Source of the DNA: Rotaria macrura
Lineage: Eukaryota > Rotifera > Eurotatoria > Philodinida > Philodinidae
Direction: 5' to 3'
NCBI GenBank assembly: GCA_900239685.1
Contig: OENT01000560.1
Span: forward strand, 1-64,000
DNA: 64,000 bases
The translations under genes and the position numbers were made by a program. A model generated the notes under the pieces. That model ran no database searches and had not been told where the DNA came from. It saw only the letters and a list, made by a program, of their open reading frames with translations. This document shows, piece after piece, positions 44,470-58,600 of the stretch; position 1 is the stretch's first letter; the number at the start of each line of letters is the position of its first letter.

Positions 44470-46744
44470 CTATTGCGAGTTTCTCTTAGTTGACGAAGCC
44501 TTTTATTGAGTAGGAGAATTATTTTAACAGCACTTGTGTTTTATTGTCAATGAAACGGAAGATCTAGGTTTGAATCAATCGAGTTGAATGCATCTCAAAA
44601 GCTCAAAAGCTTTGACCAGCATCAGCTATACATGATGCACATCAGGAAGAGGACCAGAAAATCGTTATTTCATATGTCCTATCCATGAATCGTACGTGTT
44701 TAATCTTCATCGGACTCATGGCAAAGTCATCACTTCCCTAGATCGACACGTATGGGTAGGAAATTGTCCTATAGATTCTGGCCAAATTTCTTTCTCTCTT
44801 CTACGCGCAATATCACTTCCATTTTCCCTTGCTTTACTGGTGGATCTGTGACTTTTAGCACATATTACCTGTCGGTTTCATTAAAATTCAACTACTTCTG
44901 GAGGATAGAAACGTCGACATGTTGCGATTGCCATTGCATTTTAAAACTCTGTATCTATGCGCTTTGCTCAAGGTTTGGTCGTTGTTTTAGGAAAAAATAC
45001 GAACGCGTGAAGGATTCTCATCGTTTCCGATACGGAAGCATTAGAGTTTATATTCCAAAATATGTATACAGTTTATAATAGTCTATCACGCTGTTCGATA
45101 GTTTAGTGTTTGAATATTTCCGGTTCTGTGGAAACCGGGCCACACAGGAACAAATACAATATTGCTTCTGCATTACTAGGTAACCAAAAAAGCATTCTCT
45201 TCCTCATCTACAGTTATACTCATTTGTGACTCTAAACACTTCAGCGGTTACAATCAATAGTATGTAATGAATGTAACACATAGATAAGTACATGCATAAC
45301 AGGTAGTTCTTGGAAAAAAATTCCAATTTCGATAAATTTGACTTACAATATATACTACATTTCAACTTCAAATTATCAGTTTATTTGGTTCCATGATCAA
45401 GCATGGCACATTTCAAGTAGCCATGTCCACAATTTTTTCCCAGTTTTTTTTTGTTGCACTATATCTCGTAGTGTTACGTTAATTATAACTTGTGAATGTC
45501 GACATTTAGCTGAGTCATAACCATACTTATACGCAAATGTGCACAATTGACTCATGTTTGTCAGAATGCTTTTAAAAAATACTTGCAAGTATCAATTTGC
45601 TCTGAAACAACAAGTCAATTGTCTGAAATACTTTCCACGTTAATTTTTAAGTATCTATCTTCGAAACTAGTTAGTAGGTAGAAAACCGTTAGGTTATTAC
45701 TGTACTCAAAGTTTTCGAGTTTTCCATGAAAGATTCTGTACCTCTCTGGTTAAATTTTCATAAATCGTACTCTTCTTCATAGATATGTCAACGTTTCTTC
45801 AGGACAATTGCAATATGAAAATTTTAAAGCTTTTCCTAATTTTCTACGAAAACAGCAATAATAATTATAATATCGCTATCTTTACAAGATGACAAACGAA
45901 TCTAAATAAACAAATACTTTTTGTATGCAGAAATTACTTACGGACGAAAAGAGACTATTCGCATGTTGTTGTTTCTTTTCAATTTAAAAAAACACGGTTT
46001 CGAATGCGAACTGAAACATGTTTCAAGAAGAGTGAAGGCATCAAACGAAATTAAATCAAAGCTGGAAAGTAAACAATGGCAACGCTCCATCATTATTGAA
46101 ATTCTGTTTTTATTTAGTACGACAAAATGACTAAGCATCTGTAAAAGTGCGTCACTGAAGAAGAAAGAAAAAAAAGATCTAGTTCCCCTTGGTTTTTTCC
46201 CACATCATAGCAGTGGATGAGTCCGTGCAGAGTAAATTTTACTTTTGTTTCTCTTGTGGATGTGCACTATTATCATTCGACAATTTGTTTTTACAAAATT
46301 TTACTACTGTTGCATACTTGAATTGCCGTTGTGAATTTCATTTGAGTGATTATTCGTCTACCACTGTATTTATTCAGCAATATCTATTTTCCAATGTAGT
46401 CCAGAAGAATGATTCAAAGTGTTTGACAGCATTTGTGATTGATTTGCTTCTTTCTGTCCGTGCTACGCTCATACGACTATTTCTGACTCAAGCAGGCCTC
46501 GCAGTGACACTACTTCTCTGATTTTCTCCTGGCTTTTTTAAGGTGTCCTGATCTTCCTATTTTCGATTGTGAATCCTGATTTTTTAAGATTTATCTCGGT
46601 AGGACCGCATATACGTCATTTTTACGTCTTATTCGGTTATACTCAATGTTTCCTAAACACTTCATAGAAATATCTATTGACTATTTTCTATAAAAAGAAA
46701 GATTTTAAAATTACTCAAATTTTTATTTATAGTGTCCACTTTTT
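44470..46744. other. No convincing gene
   Basis: Open stretches at 44752-45078 and 46189-46521 (+) have no recognisable domain and the second lacks an ATG start. Nothing supported. Confidence 0.35.
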
Positions 46745-47036
46745 CCGGAACTCACATATGTTTTCGAAGAAAAATGTGTATGGAAGTTTAAGAGTGAGAT
46801 TTTTATTCTCCCCACGCCCGGTTGCAGTTGTTTTCCATGTTGATGATAAGAAAAATGAACATTTAAAAATGGAAACTAACGTGCAAATAACAACAATGAA
46901 AACGAAAAATAGGGTGTCCATCAGAGAACGACGATGCGAAACAATTCGTCATATCACATTTTCTGTATTTTCTATTAGCATTATGAAGCTAGAGATATGT
47001 AATTCCACATTTTAGCCCCGACGGGGCTGCGCTAAC
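46745..47036 (+). mobile_element. Dispersed repeat ending in a GC-rich hairpin, copy 2
   Basis: Parallels the reverse complement of 18891-19345, with the same series of shared words in the same order. It ends with CCACATTTTA, the perfect stem AGCCCC-GAC-GGGGCT and then GCGCTAAC. This copy lacks the poly-G tracts of copy 1 and is shorter. Confidence 0.65.
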
Positions 47037-47768
47037 AATCTTTTTTCTTGCAATCAGTAAAATTTTCAATGATTTCGAATTCATTGATTTTTTGAAAGCA
47101 GCTATTTTATCGATAGTGATTATGAACTGTTCTTCGCTGACATTTATATCATTCAGTTTCGGACCATGCGTAGTTGTATTAAATCTTGTATTCCGTATTT
47201 TAACATTTCAGTCGATTTACTAAAGTTTTCTTATATACGCTTTTATTTGATTATCTATAACACGATTGTTTTATGCGTGCGAAGAGCAGAAATAACAAGA
47301 AACGCAAAGGTAGGAGTGAAGGAAGAAGGTGTGATGCAGAGAAATGGTTTGAGTGTTGAAAAGATAGATATAGAATTTTTAAAAGCGAGAGAATAAGATT
47401 TTTTTAAATTTCTTTTTACTGCTATTCTCCTAATCAAAATCCAATTTTGGCTAGAAACAAATAATAATCCAATTGAAATGGGTGCCCCATCCTCACTGAG
47501 AGAAAGAATACCCATACCCAATGCATATTTAGGCGTAGTGACCGAAAAGGAAAAATAGGACTCAAAATATGTATTCGCAGAAATATAATCTAGTAATTTC
47601 AATAAGCTATGATTGATGGACATACTTTTGTGCACCTTTCATCCTGAATAGTAGTACTATGATAAGACTTAGATGTCCTGGTTTTCATCGAGAATCCCGA
47701 TATTTCAAAACGTGTCTTGCCTATTCTCCTGATTTTCAGACATAGGTCCCTGCGACCCCTGCTTATGT
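47037..47768. other. No gene seen
   Basis: A 126-codon open stretch at 47255-47635 (-) has no recognisable domain and looks like chance. Confidence 0.4.
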
Positions 47769-47880
47769 AATGCATGGTAAATATATAGATAGTGGAACGA
47801 AGAAACACAGGTAGCTGGAGAAGAGAATTACTTACGTTTCTTTTTCTTCTGTTCCACTATCTATTTACTATTCATTGCAT
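47769..47880. repeat. Small foldback hairpin with arms of about 30 bp
   Basis: The left arm (47777-47807) includes AGATAGTGGAACGAAGAAAC. The right arm (47836-47868), reverse-complemented, includes AGATAGTGGAACAGAAGAAA. The pair is bordered by AATGCAT on the left and ATTGCAT on the right. Possibly a tiny MITE. Confidence 0.65.
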
Positions 47881-48239
47881 AATAAATAATAGAACAATGG
47901 GGGGGAGGAATTGGCGCGTGAGTTGCCAATATTCTGATTATTGTCTCTTTTCTTTCTGTTTTCTCTTCTACATCAATTCTTTTTGAATGTGTCTAACATT
48001 TCAATTTCACTCGAACAACTAAAAATAATGTTTTCTGCAGAAGCTGTCAGTCGATATCAAATGCCAAAATAAATTTAACAATTACAAACAAAGAATGAAT
48101 GGCAACTTTAATCAATCAATATGACTTTTCTTACTTCTCATGAATATATAAATCGTTGTTACCCGACTCATTCGGATAGAACTAAGTCTCGTTCATCATT
48201 GGATAATATTGATGCCAAAGGATGGTTACGAAACATTTG

Positions 48240-48863
48240 AACACAATAAGGCTATTCATCGGGTCTTTTCTTTGGACTGTAATTGTCCGTACTACAGACC
48301 CTGACCACAGCTGCGTTTTCTAGTACGTTTCGGATTTATTTTCAGAAAATAGTGGGTATTGCTTTATACGCAGCAAACACTAACGCGACCAATCGTGCTT
48401 GTGATTTAGCTAACGTCTCTGCAGGTACCCTTGCATATGTATTTTGCACATTCTTCCTTGATCTATATCATTATAGTGTGTTTGGTAGCACTATGTACTC
48501 ATCGATAATACGACCTGTTATGGTCACGGTTTGCACAAACACCAGCGCTATCTACAGCAAATTCTGATAGCTGATTATCGACCTAATGAAAATTGGGAAG
48601 ATCAAGATTGCACACAAAATCGACGTCCTAAACAGCAGCCTGAACATATTGCTAATTTCCATCACAGTTGCTATAAACCACAACGACGATGGTGTGATCT
48701 CTCAAAGTCTGAAGAGCCAATCGATTCATGCAGAAGGTCTAAACTTGCACGAACCCATATAGATTTTCACCAGACAACACGAGAAGTAGCCATAAACATG
48801 GCAAAAGCTGATTTTACAGCGAGTGATGCAGACATTTTAGTGATCTGGAACCTATTCTGTTAG
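48240..48863 (+). pseudogene. Possible decayed coding stretch, unrecognised
   Basis: Two overlapping plus-strand frames (48283-48567 and 48531-48863) look more coding-like than their surroundings. The second is hydrophilic, with YKPQRRWCDLSKSEEPIDSC and HIDFHQTTREVAINMAKAD. Further short fragments follow to 49200 in other frames. There is no start or end structure. It may be one frameshifted gene; I cannot assign a family. Confidence 0.25.
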
Positions 48864-51800
48864 ATCACCCAACATTGCTTACCACAAAGTTGATTGAAAT
48901 GGTGGCTTCGGGGTTAGGTTTATTGCTAAAATAAATGTAGGTACAGTTTTTGAAGTCGAGAAACGTCTTATCGATAGAACACCATCAACAGATGTTTCAG
49001 TAAAGGCTTCAATCGATTTTTTAGTACTGATGAATGACATGCAGATCAAGATACTTTCTATTCCAATCATACCAATGATAGCTAAGACGAATTTTGTATA
49101 AAAGATCCAGCAAATCAAATTTCGCCGTGGATCCTCGTCAATGAGGAACATTTCGATCGCAAAGTGAAACTGTATGGATTAGATACCGAATTCGATTTAA
49201 CGATTTATGACTGCTTCTAACGAGACACTATCTAACGAACATCATATTTATTACACGACGCAACAAAACAAAATATCATTCTGGAGTGTTTATTGCTAAG
49301 ACTATCATAATCGAGATGATTGTGCGAATATCTACTCTGATTATTTGGCATATTCGATGGTTCATACATGTTGTTTAATCTTCTCTCATCATCTTCTTTT
49401 ACAATATGGATTAGTCTTCTATCAATTGTAATGTCAAATTTTAAAAATCATCTGGTTTTACCTGACTTTTTGTTTTGCTTCGTTCTTGCATCGCTTGTTT
49501 AGTATTTAACTGTATTCTTTTGATTTAAGGGATATGATTATTGTCATGAAGAAATTAAAGAAATTGTGATTCGATTAACACTAGTGACTCTTGTATCGAG
49601 TAACGTCAGAAATACTCGTGCCAATCGACATCCCTAAAGTCGCATAATCTAAACGATAGATTTTAGAGTGTGAGATACGATGAATGTTCTATGTTTAAAC
49701 ATTCATACTCATGTCATGGACTTGTAGAAAAGAGATTGATCCTTGACAATGATCAGAGAAGTCTTAATTTCTAACCTTATTACAATTACGATCGCTGTCA
49801 AGGAATACTGTGACATAATGTTTTCCATTTTCTTTTCTTGATACTGCGTATTTATGTATATGTGCCGTCGTTGAATCGCACTTTATTGATTATTGCTCAT
49901 GGGATTCAATTAATGTTTTTTTTTCTCGTCTCTTTCCTCTCTTGTTCTCCTGGCACATTTTGCTCTGAAAGCTTGAACAAATGCTCAATCTTTTGATATT
50001 TTCGAATTCAAGCAGCTTTGTAAATGAACAGATTAAGCACCGTCTTCATTTACTGTCTAGTATTTGAAGCAACATTTCCTCTTTCCTTGGTATAGTGATT
50101 TGCTTGACTTCTTGTTAGTGAGGTTGTCATTTATACAGCAATGATCACTAGACCAGTAAACGGGTACTCTAAACGCTTTAAAAAATTGTTGAGATAATCT
50201 GTTTGATATGTTTTGTTCGTAGATATCGTTGGGTATTATTTGATGGTCTATAATTTCGCCGAGACTATGATCGAGCTTTTTCTTTATCAACGTTACTGAA
50301 GAACGAACTTTTTTTATTATTCGATAGAATAACGCAAAGATCAATCTTTCTTACGCCTCCGAAATTTCACGTGAAATGTTCTACTTAATGAACCATGAGT
50401 AGATTATATACTAATCTATACGTTAAATGAACATTAAGTCAACTTTTTCATGTGTTGCCCTCCATGAGGTAGTTGAAGAATATGTGTCATAAAATTGAAA
50501 CATCTTTCGTTTGAACTAGTGGTATTACTCGTCAACATTTGATGAAAGTAGTAGTACTCAATTATATCATTTGCACTTTCAACTTAAAAAAAATTTGGGT
50601 ATCTGTTTGATAAGTTCAAGAGATCTGTTGTAAAAATAAGCGGATATATAGTGATCTCATGAGTCTGACACACGTGCGAATAAGTCACCTAAGAAACATT
50701 TTTCCTGGATACGTTGTGCAAAAAAATAATTGAGAGATGTCCCGTAGTTGTACGTCTGTCTTCTGTCGAGCATGAAATCAGATGTGTAAGATTTAGCTTG
50801 AGTCACTATTATAAATGATCGAAAAACATTTTTTAGATTATAATTTTTGGTTTCTGATGTTTATAGTGCTCAACTTTAAGAATACTGAGCTGCTTAGAGA
50901 CACAAATATGTAGATAGTCGATTTCCTATATTTATACCCAAAGGGTGATTTTACTCTTCTCGTAGAAAAAGATCTCAACTTGATCGGAAATACAATTATA
51001 TATACGCGCAGTCTGTCCATGAAAGTAACAATCGGTTCTGAGTGATGAGAAATATAAGATAGTATAGAGTTTTGACTGCCATTCTCAGGCTCTTTTCAAG
51101 AGTATGAATCAAACGATGGAATATCTCGAAGTGAGATTTCAGAAGTATCGATTAACTTCAATTCATTCAGCATATAAAGTAAATGTTTAGGCATCAAGTT
51201 TGTATTCGACCTCTATTCAGACTTTTCAGCTTTCATATGAATCTCGTAATAAATCTGTTTTTCCGACCCTCGTCAATACAATTGACTACGATTTTTGTGC
51301 TCTATTGAAAGTCGAATTCATTTTTCAACATTTTTACTATGGCTATGAGCATTCGATTTCTCTGTCAAGCGATTATTCACTACCATCATTTTCTTTTCAT
51401 TTCGTTCGAGTATTAGAGATCTATGGTTCCATCCAAAGCGAATGGTACTATAAAGTTTCTTCTAACTACACAGTTTGTGCAATGTATAATATCACTAGAA
51501 GATACACACATGCATTTTATAAAAACACTATATCTGAATTCACTTCATCAATCCCCCAAAATTAGGATTTGCACAGTTTAATTAATTATTCAACTTTTCA
51601 CGTTATCCCTCAGATAATACAGAATAGAGAGGTGTTTTTGTTAAGTTTATCACTGTTTAGCAATATAATATGATCTACTCGAAAATCTATTTATAGCTTT
51701 TCTTGTGTAGCCAATGAATTCATATTTTAGACAAGTTTATTATTTGTCAACTGTGACATGATGACTATGACAACAGTTAATAGAGTTTACTTATGAAACT

Positions 51801-52037
51801 ATACACTTCATGTTGATGATGATATCATATTCAAATAGCTAAGCCTCTGATTTTTCGATTAATACAACAACTGTAGAGAAATGATTCTGCTCCTGATATT
51901 CATTGGATTACGTTTTATCACTATTGAGAAAAAAGTCTATAAACATGTAAATCCAAAAAAGAATGAAAAGCATTGAAAATTCAATGCATAAGAACCGAAG
52001 TCAAAATTAGTTTTGCGTCAGAATACATCCAATATCA
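48864..52037. other. Long intergenic stretch, no gene seen
   Basis: About 3.2 kb. The open stretch at 51200-51565 (+) has no recognisable domain. No strong repeats noticed. Confidence 0.4.
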
Positions 52038-52655
52038 TTATAATTCAAGAATCCCATCAAAACATTCATATCCATCTTCGGCAATATATTTCTCACGAAT
52101 AATTCGAAAATTATTTTTTTCATAGAAACGTATGGCTTGTTCATTATCAATTAACACGCCTGCCCAAGCAATGATTCGTTTCTTGCATAGCCGTCTAGCT
52201 ATATCAATCATTCGATGAAGAAGTTTAGTACCCATATGTTGATTCTGATATTCATCGATAATGCACGGTGCCAATTGAATATCACTTGTAGGATCTAGCT
52301 CTATCCCAAATGTACGATATCGTTTAATATCGAATTCTTCAATATTAAAATTAAACTCAAATAGTGCAATAATTCTTCCATTCTCAGAAACTGCTACCAT
52401 TCTTAACATATGACCTTGGTCAATTTCATTACAGTATTGTTGTGCACATTGGAAATCGTAGCTGGGATACGTTGCAAATCGACGTGTTTTTTCTGATAAA
52501 CCTTCAAAATATTGTTGTAGCTCGAACGTATCATGGTGTAATAATGGTCGAAATAAAAATTTTTCTGAACGAGCTGCTCCATCTAGATCAATGTTTTGAG
52601 TCACTAAGTTTGGATTTTCGACGATTTGTTGCAATGTCAATAGATCTGTTTCCAT
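52038..52655 (-). CDS. GNAT-family N-acetyltransferase, 205 aa, intronless
   Basis: Single exon, ATG 52655 to TAA 52038. It has the GNAT fold signals: a beta-rich N-terminal half (LFRPLLHHDTFELQQYFEGL, VAVSENGRIIALFEF), motif A with the acetyl-CoA pyrophosphate-binding turn (IIDEYQNQHMGTKLLHRM, residues 132-149, Q-N-Q-H-M-G matching Q/R-x-x-G-x-G/A with M for the first G), and motif B (NEQAIRFYEKNNF, 171-183). The length is typical of bacterial-type GNATs, and the lack of introns among intron-rich neighbours would fit horizontal acquisition, a frequent event in bdelloids; that origin is inference. It transfers acetyl from acetyl-CoA to an unknown amine. Confidence 0.85.
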   Translation of the reverse strand: METDLLTLQQIVENPNLVTQNIDLDGAARSEKFLFRPLLHHDTFELQQYFEGLSEKTRRFATYPSYDFQCAQQYCNEIDQGHMLRMVAVSENGRIIALFEFNFNIEEFDIKRYRTFGIELDPTSDIQLAPCIIDEYQNQHMGTKLLHRMIDIARRLCKKRIIAWAGVLIDNEQAIRFYEKNNFRIIREKYIAEDGYECFDGILEL

Positions 52656-55600
52656 TGGCCACCTTGTTGTACGGAGCGACTATAAAATTGTATCATCGAA
52701 TAACTTACTATTGCTATTGTATGTGTCATCAATCAACCTTGATCCTTGACTTTTTTTCTTCTCCACATTTTCGTTCTTTAAAGACAATACACTGTGATAT
52801 ACTTTCATTTGTGAAACGTGCGATTGATATAAGCTTTCTTTTCTTCTTCTTAAACGATGTTGCCTCTTGATTATTTTACTATTCGATGACAAATATAAAG
52901 CGTTGATAGTGAAATTGAGACCGAAAAGATTGTGTAATTTCACTGTTTCAAATATTATTTTGTTGTAAGTCGGCATTAAAAACTAATCCATCATCGATAA
53001 AATTCCGTTCGAATCTCAGCTACATATTTAGTCGTCAGCAGCTGATATCAAAGTTCTACACTTGTATGAGTCTGTTCTATGGGAAGATCATTATCAATGG
53101 AGTTTCAATTTATATTTTGACGTCTTCTTCTTCAAGGCTATATTTGTGATATTTGAATATAATTGAATATGAGTTTCACGTGAGAATGATATTTTTATAC
53201 TTTCCTAACATTACTAACAACAACAATACAGAGATATCCAGTTTCTTGCTAAAAGCTAAAAGTTAATACTCACTTTTTTTTCGACCTCATAGTTCACTGT
53301 TGCATAATATTATATCGTCAACATCGCTATTCAAAAGTGAAAGAGTGCCGGTCTTTTTATAGATATATTGAGTCCAATAAAATCAAAGTTATCAATACAT
53401 GTCGAAGTATTTATGCAAAGAATACTATCACAAATGAAAACTCGAACGAAGTTCAGCGTTCAAGTCTATCTCAAGTCGCATAGTTAATACGATGCAATCG
53501 AGTCTGTTAATGGACGGGATCATCAAGAGATGACAACGGTCTTCTGTCCAAAGTCGACTTGATTCGTTCAGTTTTATCATTTTCGGTTCTCTTTTCTATG
53601 TAGAATAAACTCAGGTAGCGATGTTTAACAACCGATTTGTTAGTCAATCTAATCTTATTTCGTACCGAGCAACATGATGCCTTGAAGGATTTTTATTACT
53701 CCATCGAAAAAAACAACAATAAAGGCTGACATTTTCATATTTCCCACTGATATCCATATCATAATATATAGATCTGTACTCTTTATAAAAAAAAACGCTC
53801 TTCTCATCATCCAAGAGCATTGAACATCGTAAACATTCAGATCCACTCTGAATTACATATCAATCGATAGAGCACAACGAGATCTTTGAAAAGAAGCTAG
53901 TATAATCATAAGAAGGAACCGAGAACGTTCAAAATTTAGATTCATGAATTGAATTTTATCTATGTACCGTATGTTGTTATGTTGATGTTGCAATATTAGC
54001 ATGTGAATCACTTGTGAAAGAAGGCTTCTAAAGTCGTCCTCAGATACAGAATACATTCATTTCACTCACATTTGTTCTTTCGGTAGCTTGTGGAAGAAAA
54101 TCTGAATAATTGATATAAAGCGATGAACACAAAGCCTTAAATGGGTCGTGAAAAATTGACTCGATTCGGCCCAAAGTTACCTAGCAAATTATTTTTCTGT
54201 CACTAGGATAATTGCCAATATACTTGGAAGCAAATAAATTGCTATTCTTAGTTTGGTTAGTGCGAATAATCGAAATACAAAATCAAAAGAAAATGCAATA
54301 ATTTGAAACACTTTCGGAATAGCATGAACAAACTATATTGTGAAGTTTCAAAAGTCAACAGCGCCTATTCGGCATGGCACAATGTCCTATGGTACAATTT
54401 ATTAATCGAGCTATACCCCAGGAAGAAAACATCCTACCTCTGTACTTTAAAATACTAAAGCGTGACGTTTCCCCTTTGTTCGAGTCATCATTTATTTGTG
54501 TTGCTATATGTTCGTTACACATACAATGCAAGTAAAGGTGAAACGATTGAACTTCAATTTAAATGTAATCTTTTGTTTTTTTGTCTGTTCACACATTAAT
54601 CGTAATCGCAGCTATTTTTTTGTCAACATGAAAAACAAGATGTTAGTTTTAGCTGAATCACAAGGTATTATCAGCGTAAAGTTCGAATACATTTTTTTTC
54701 TGGATGATTTCCACATGGTTGGATAGAACGTGAAAAAAGCATCACAGATAATAAATATCGCTTTTCCCCCAATGGACTCAAGCGAGAAACTTAGTACATT
54801 CAAAGTAATCATTCAACATTATACACAATCCATTATCAGTTCGATAGTCTACGTAATCAGACAATCAATTTTTCTCACCTTCTTAGTTACGTACTAGAAA
54901 CTTCCAACTAGTAAACATTTTTTGTGTTTCTTTTATTTTCATTTAAATTCAATATCTAGAACACTATACTATTTATTCGCCGTCTTCAATTTTAGGTTGA
55001 ATGCGAAATAAAAACAATGGTAAGTTACTTCGTAATTGCTTATAGTAGATGTCAATATTGATCAACTACATGAGTGAATTTTTTCCTTCTTTTCATATCT
55101 CGAAAACTGAATAAGCTAGAAGTGTTTTTCTTTTTGTCAGATCGCAGTCCATAGTCTCTAGTATATATATATGTATATACAAAATCGCAACTCAATCTGA
55201 TGATGTATTCCGTTGTTACTGTCAATACAATAACGGAATGCATTTTCTAATGTTCCAAAATCGATCAATCACTGATTGTTCAGGATTCAATCTGCGCTCG
55301 TTTCGAGATTAAATTTTCTACATGACAGATTCTACTTTTTATTACAGGTTCTTTCCAGAAAATGAATGAATACGAGTGATTTTCAAAGCATACCAGAAAT
55401 ATTTGAGAAAATGTTATTTTCCCCTATGGTTCAACTAATCGCAATAATCACTAAACGTTAGAAAGTACCTAAACAAGTACACTACGGTTTCTACTTCTAC
55501 AGCTACTCTATCTTAAAGAGTTGAACCGGGAGATTCTTGTCAGGATCAATCACTCGCATAGTTTCTTCCAAATTCTGATATACGTTTTGAAGATGTCAGT

Positions 55601-58600
55601 TGTTTAGAAAAAAGACTACGCAACCGTGAAATTTCGATTAGAAACTACTTTCATTCTCATGCGTTATTTACGATTGTCTAGTTAGAGAAAGTCAGAGTAA
55701 CCGATTACCATTAATTTGAACAAGAAGCGGGTTTCTGATTTCGTCAAATAGAGAAGTGTAACATGTAATGTAATACAGCGTTTTCCTCCAAAGTTGACCC
55801 CCTTGTAACTGACATATGTTGTAAAAATATGTCTTTTATTTGATGAAATCTGAATCTCGTTTATTGTTCAAACTAACGGTAAGCCATCACTCCTGCTTTC
55901 TATAAAGAGAAAACCTCGTATAACTCATGATTATGAATATAATTTCGATTTAAAATAGCACATCTTTCTTGAGAAACTCATTTTCTAAAAATATAGAAAC
56001 TTCAAAAAAACTGATACGCCATCGTCAATAAGAAAATCAAAACATGAAAGCAACTGTGCGCGTAATTGTTGCACATAGGAATCAACCAGTTCAAATTTTT
56101 AGGATAGAATAGTTATCGGAACAGCAACCGTCGTGTAGCTTTCGATGCGCTTGCTACCCGCGCAGATAGAAAACTATGAAAGCACTGTCTTGATAAGTTT
56201 AATGTAAGAATTGAAAAAGCAATGCTGTCAAAATTCTAGGGTAGTGAATAATTAGAAGTAAACGCTTAGAAACGTTTTTTCTATATAGAACGCGTTAAAA
56301 CGGGTTTAACGAAGATTTTCGTTCAATAGACCTGTTTTAACGCATTTATTCCATAAATTGGAGAAATTTTATCGTTTAAACATAAATCAGTCGTTCGTGT
56401 TAATGAATGAAAAATAAACATTTATTTAAAGAAATTCTTGTCGGTCAAGAAATGAAAATAATGTGAACGAAGCAGATAGCTCCAAAATGTTTAAGAATAA
56501 GACACGGAGAGAATTTAACAGAACTTTAGATGGAATAGCGACCATTTCGACCAAAGACTTATAACAAATAAACTCGATTAGTGATCGATATAGTGCTACA
56601 TAGACCATATGCTTACTATGGTACACAGGATCATTCATTCATTCTTCAACTGTTTGTCAAGACTGTTGATTGCACTGTCACTATACCATTGTATGACGTG
56701 TTCACCTACAACTTAATATAAGTGTAATTATACACATTTTATTTTCTAAACAGTTCGTAGGAATAAACTTTAGTTTACTTGAGATATTCAGCTTGCATTT
56801 GAACTCGAATTCTGATTCCCTGTTCAAAAATTCAGAGCAATTGACTTTTATTCAGTTTTTGTGATTAAAAATTCATTGAATCTTCTACTATCTCAATCAG
56901 ATTTCTATTTTTAAAAAGGAATAATGAAGCTATTCTCGGATTTTAAACTAGATTTCGACTTTCCCATCGCTTTTCAAGACTTGTTGTTGGAGCAATAGTG
57001 AATACAGTTCTGAATCAACATTCGAAAAATGTACAAAAGTGCAAGATTTTATGTCATTTGATCACTAGTGTTGACCGAAACATAAATAAAGAAGAGTGAC
57101 ATCAATTTTTAAAAGATTAAAAATCAAATACTATGATAATTTATGTTCTCACACTTCTCTAAAACAAAATGAAGCAATCAATAAAACTCTATTTTAATTC
57201 ATTTGTTTGACTTTTATCACTATACTCTGACCAAAGCCTGATCGTACTGGTACTAATGCAATTGATTTTTTAAGCATAAAAAACGATTATAAAAATGCTA
57301 GATATACCTGTTTTCGACTGATGTGGATTAACTTCTACGAAGAGTTGCTGTACTCACTTAGGTCTCGGTAAATGTGACCAGAAAATTTAAATCTATTAAA
57401 AATCATTAATTATAGTTGAGCATGTACCTGTGATAACACATTTAAACTTTCGACAAGCGTTTCACTTTTTGCGTTATATAACCCTTTAAAGCTGAAGGTC
57501 CCACCCAAGGGACATTAGTATGATTATGAAAAAGTTTAATAGAAGAGGTTATATAATGAATAAATCAGATATTTTCTGGATTGACACGCCCCTAAAGATC
57601 ATACAGCAGTGATAAGAGAATCATTTTCCATTGAATTTTATACGACAACGAAGATCTTTCAAGGATTAGGCTCCGTTTCGTCGAAAAGTGAAACTTAATC
57701 AGAAGATAGAGAGAATGTGTCCTGTTTAATTAGATTTTAATAAATCATGCTAGCGAAAGGTAATTCTCATAATAATAGCAAGTATTTTCTGACAACAGTT
57801 TATTGGAGAACAGCATTAGGAACAAATTTTAAAAAATTATGAGAAAAGATAGATATGTATGGTGAAAATTATAAATGATTTAAGTTGATTTGTTACGTTT
57901 AGTTAAAACAATATGCAGCTGGGTTTGTTTTCAGTTAAATAGGTCATTGCATATACAGTGAGCTTGTTTTTTTGGTCCCGTATATGTTCATATATAAAGG
58001 CAATTATAAGTTTCATGCCAGTTTTTGATTAAAAACCAGGATATGCTTATTTTAAGAGAGGAAAGACTTCTTCCATCCGGTGGCACATACATGATAAAGT
58101 TCTGCTGTGCACCGATAATTTCAATAGATGGCGCCACATTCACTGCCTTTTATTGTACACTACAGCGAATATGGCAATAATTGCCGAAATCATCGGTGGA
58201 CAACAGAACTGAAAAGTATATATGCTACCGGATAGAGAAAGTCTTCTTCCATACATATGCATGTATTCTGCCTTTTAGTCAAAACTTTATAATCGCCTTT
58301 CTCGAAGGAAACATCACTAAGATAGTTTAAAATAATTTTAATCCGTTTAGTTAGCCGATAATTGTTTAAAACAATCACAGCAATGAAACTGGTTGTTTTG
58401 ACTCTGGTTTTTTTTATTATTTGTGAATTTTACAGTCACTTTTCTTTTCTAAACATTTTTTCCTTAAAAACCAGAACATCTAACTTTCTTTCTTTAAACA
58501 CATATTCTTAGACATAGTTTAGCTTGGGAAGAAGACCAAAGAAGTTCGTTTTGACGATATAATGAGTATCCACCCGCAATGTCTATTTTTCGTAATTGTC

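Noticed and set aside
46189..46521. 110-codon plus-strand ORF
   Set aside because: No ATG start at its head and no recognisable domain.
47255..47635. 126-codon minus-strand ORF
   Set aside because: No domain and no splice or promoter context; probably chance.
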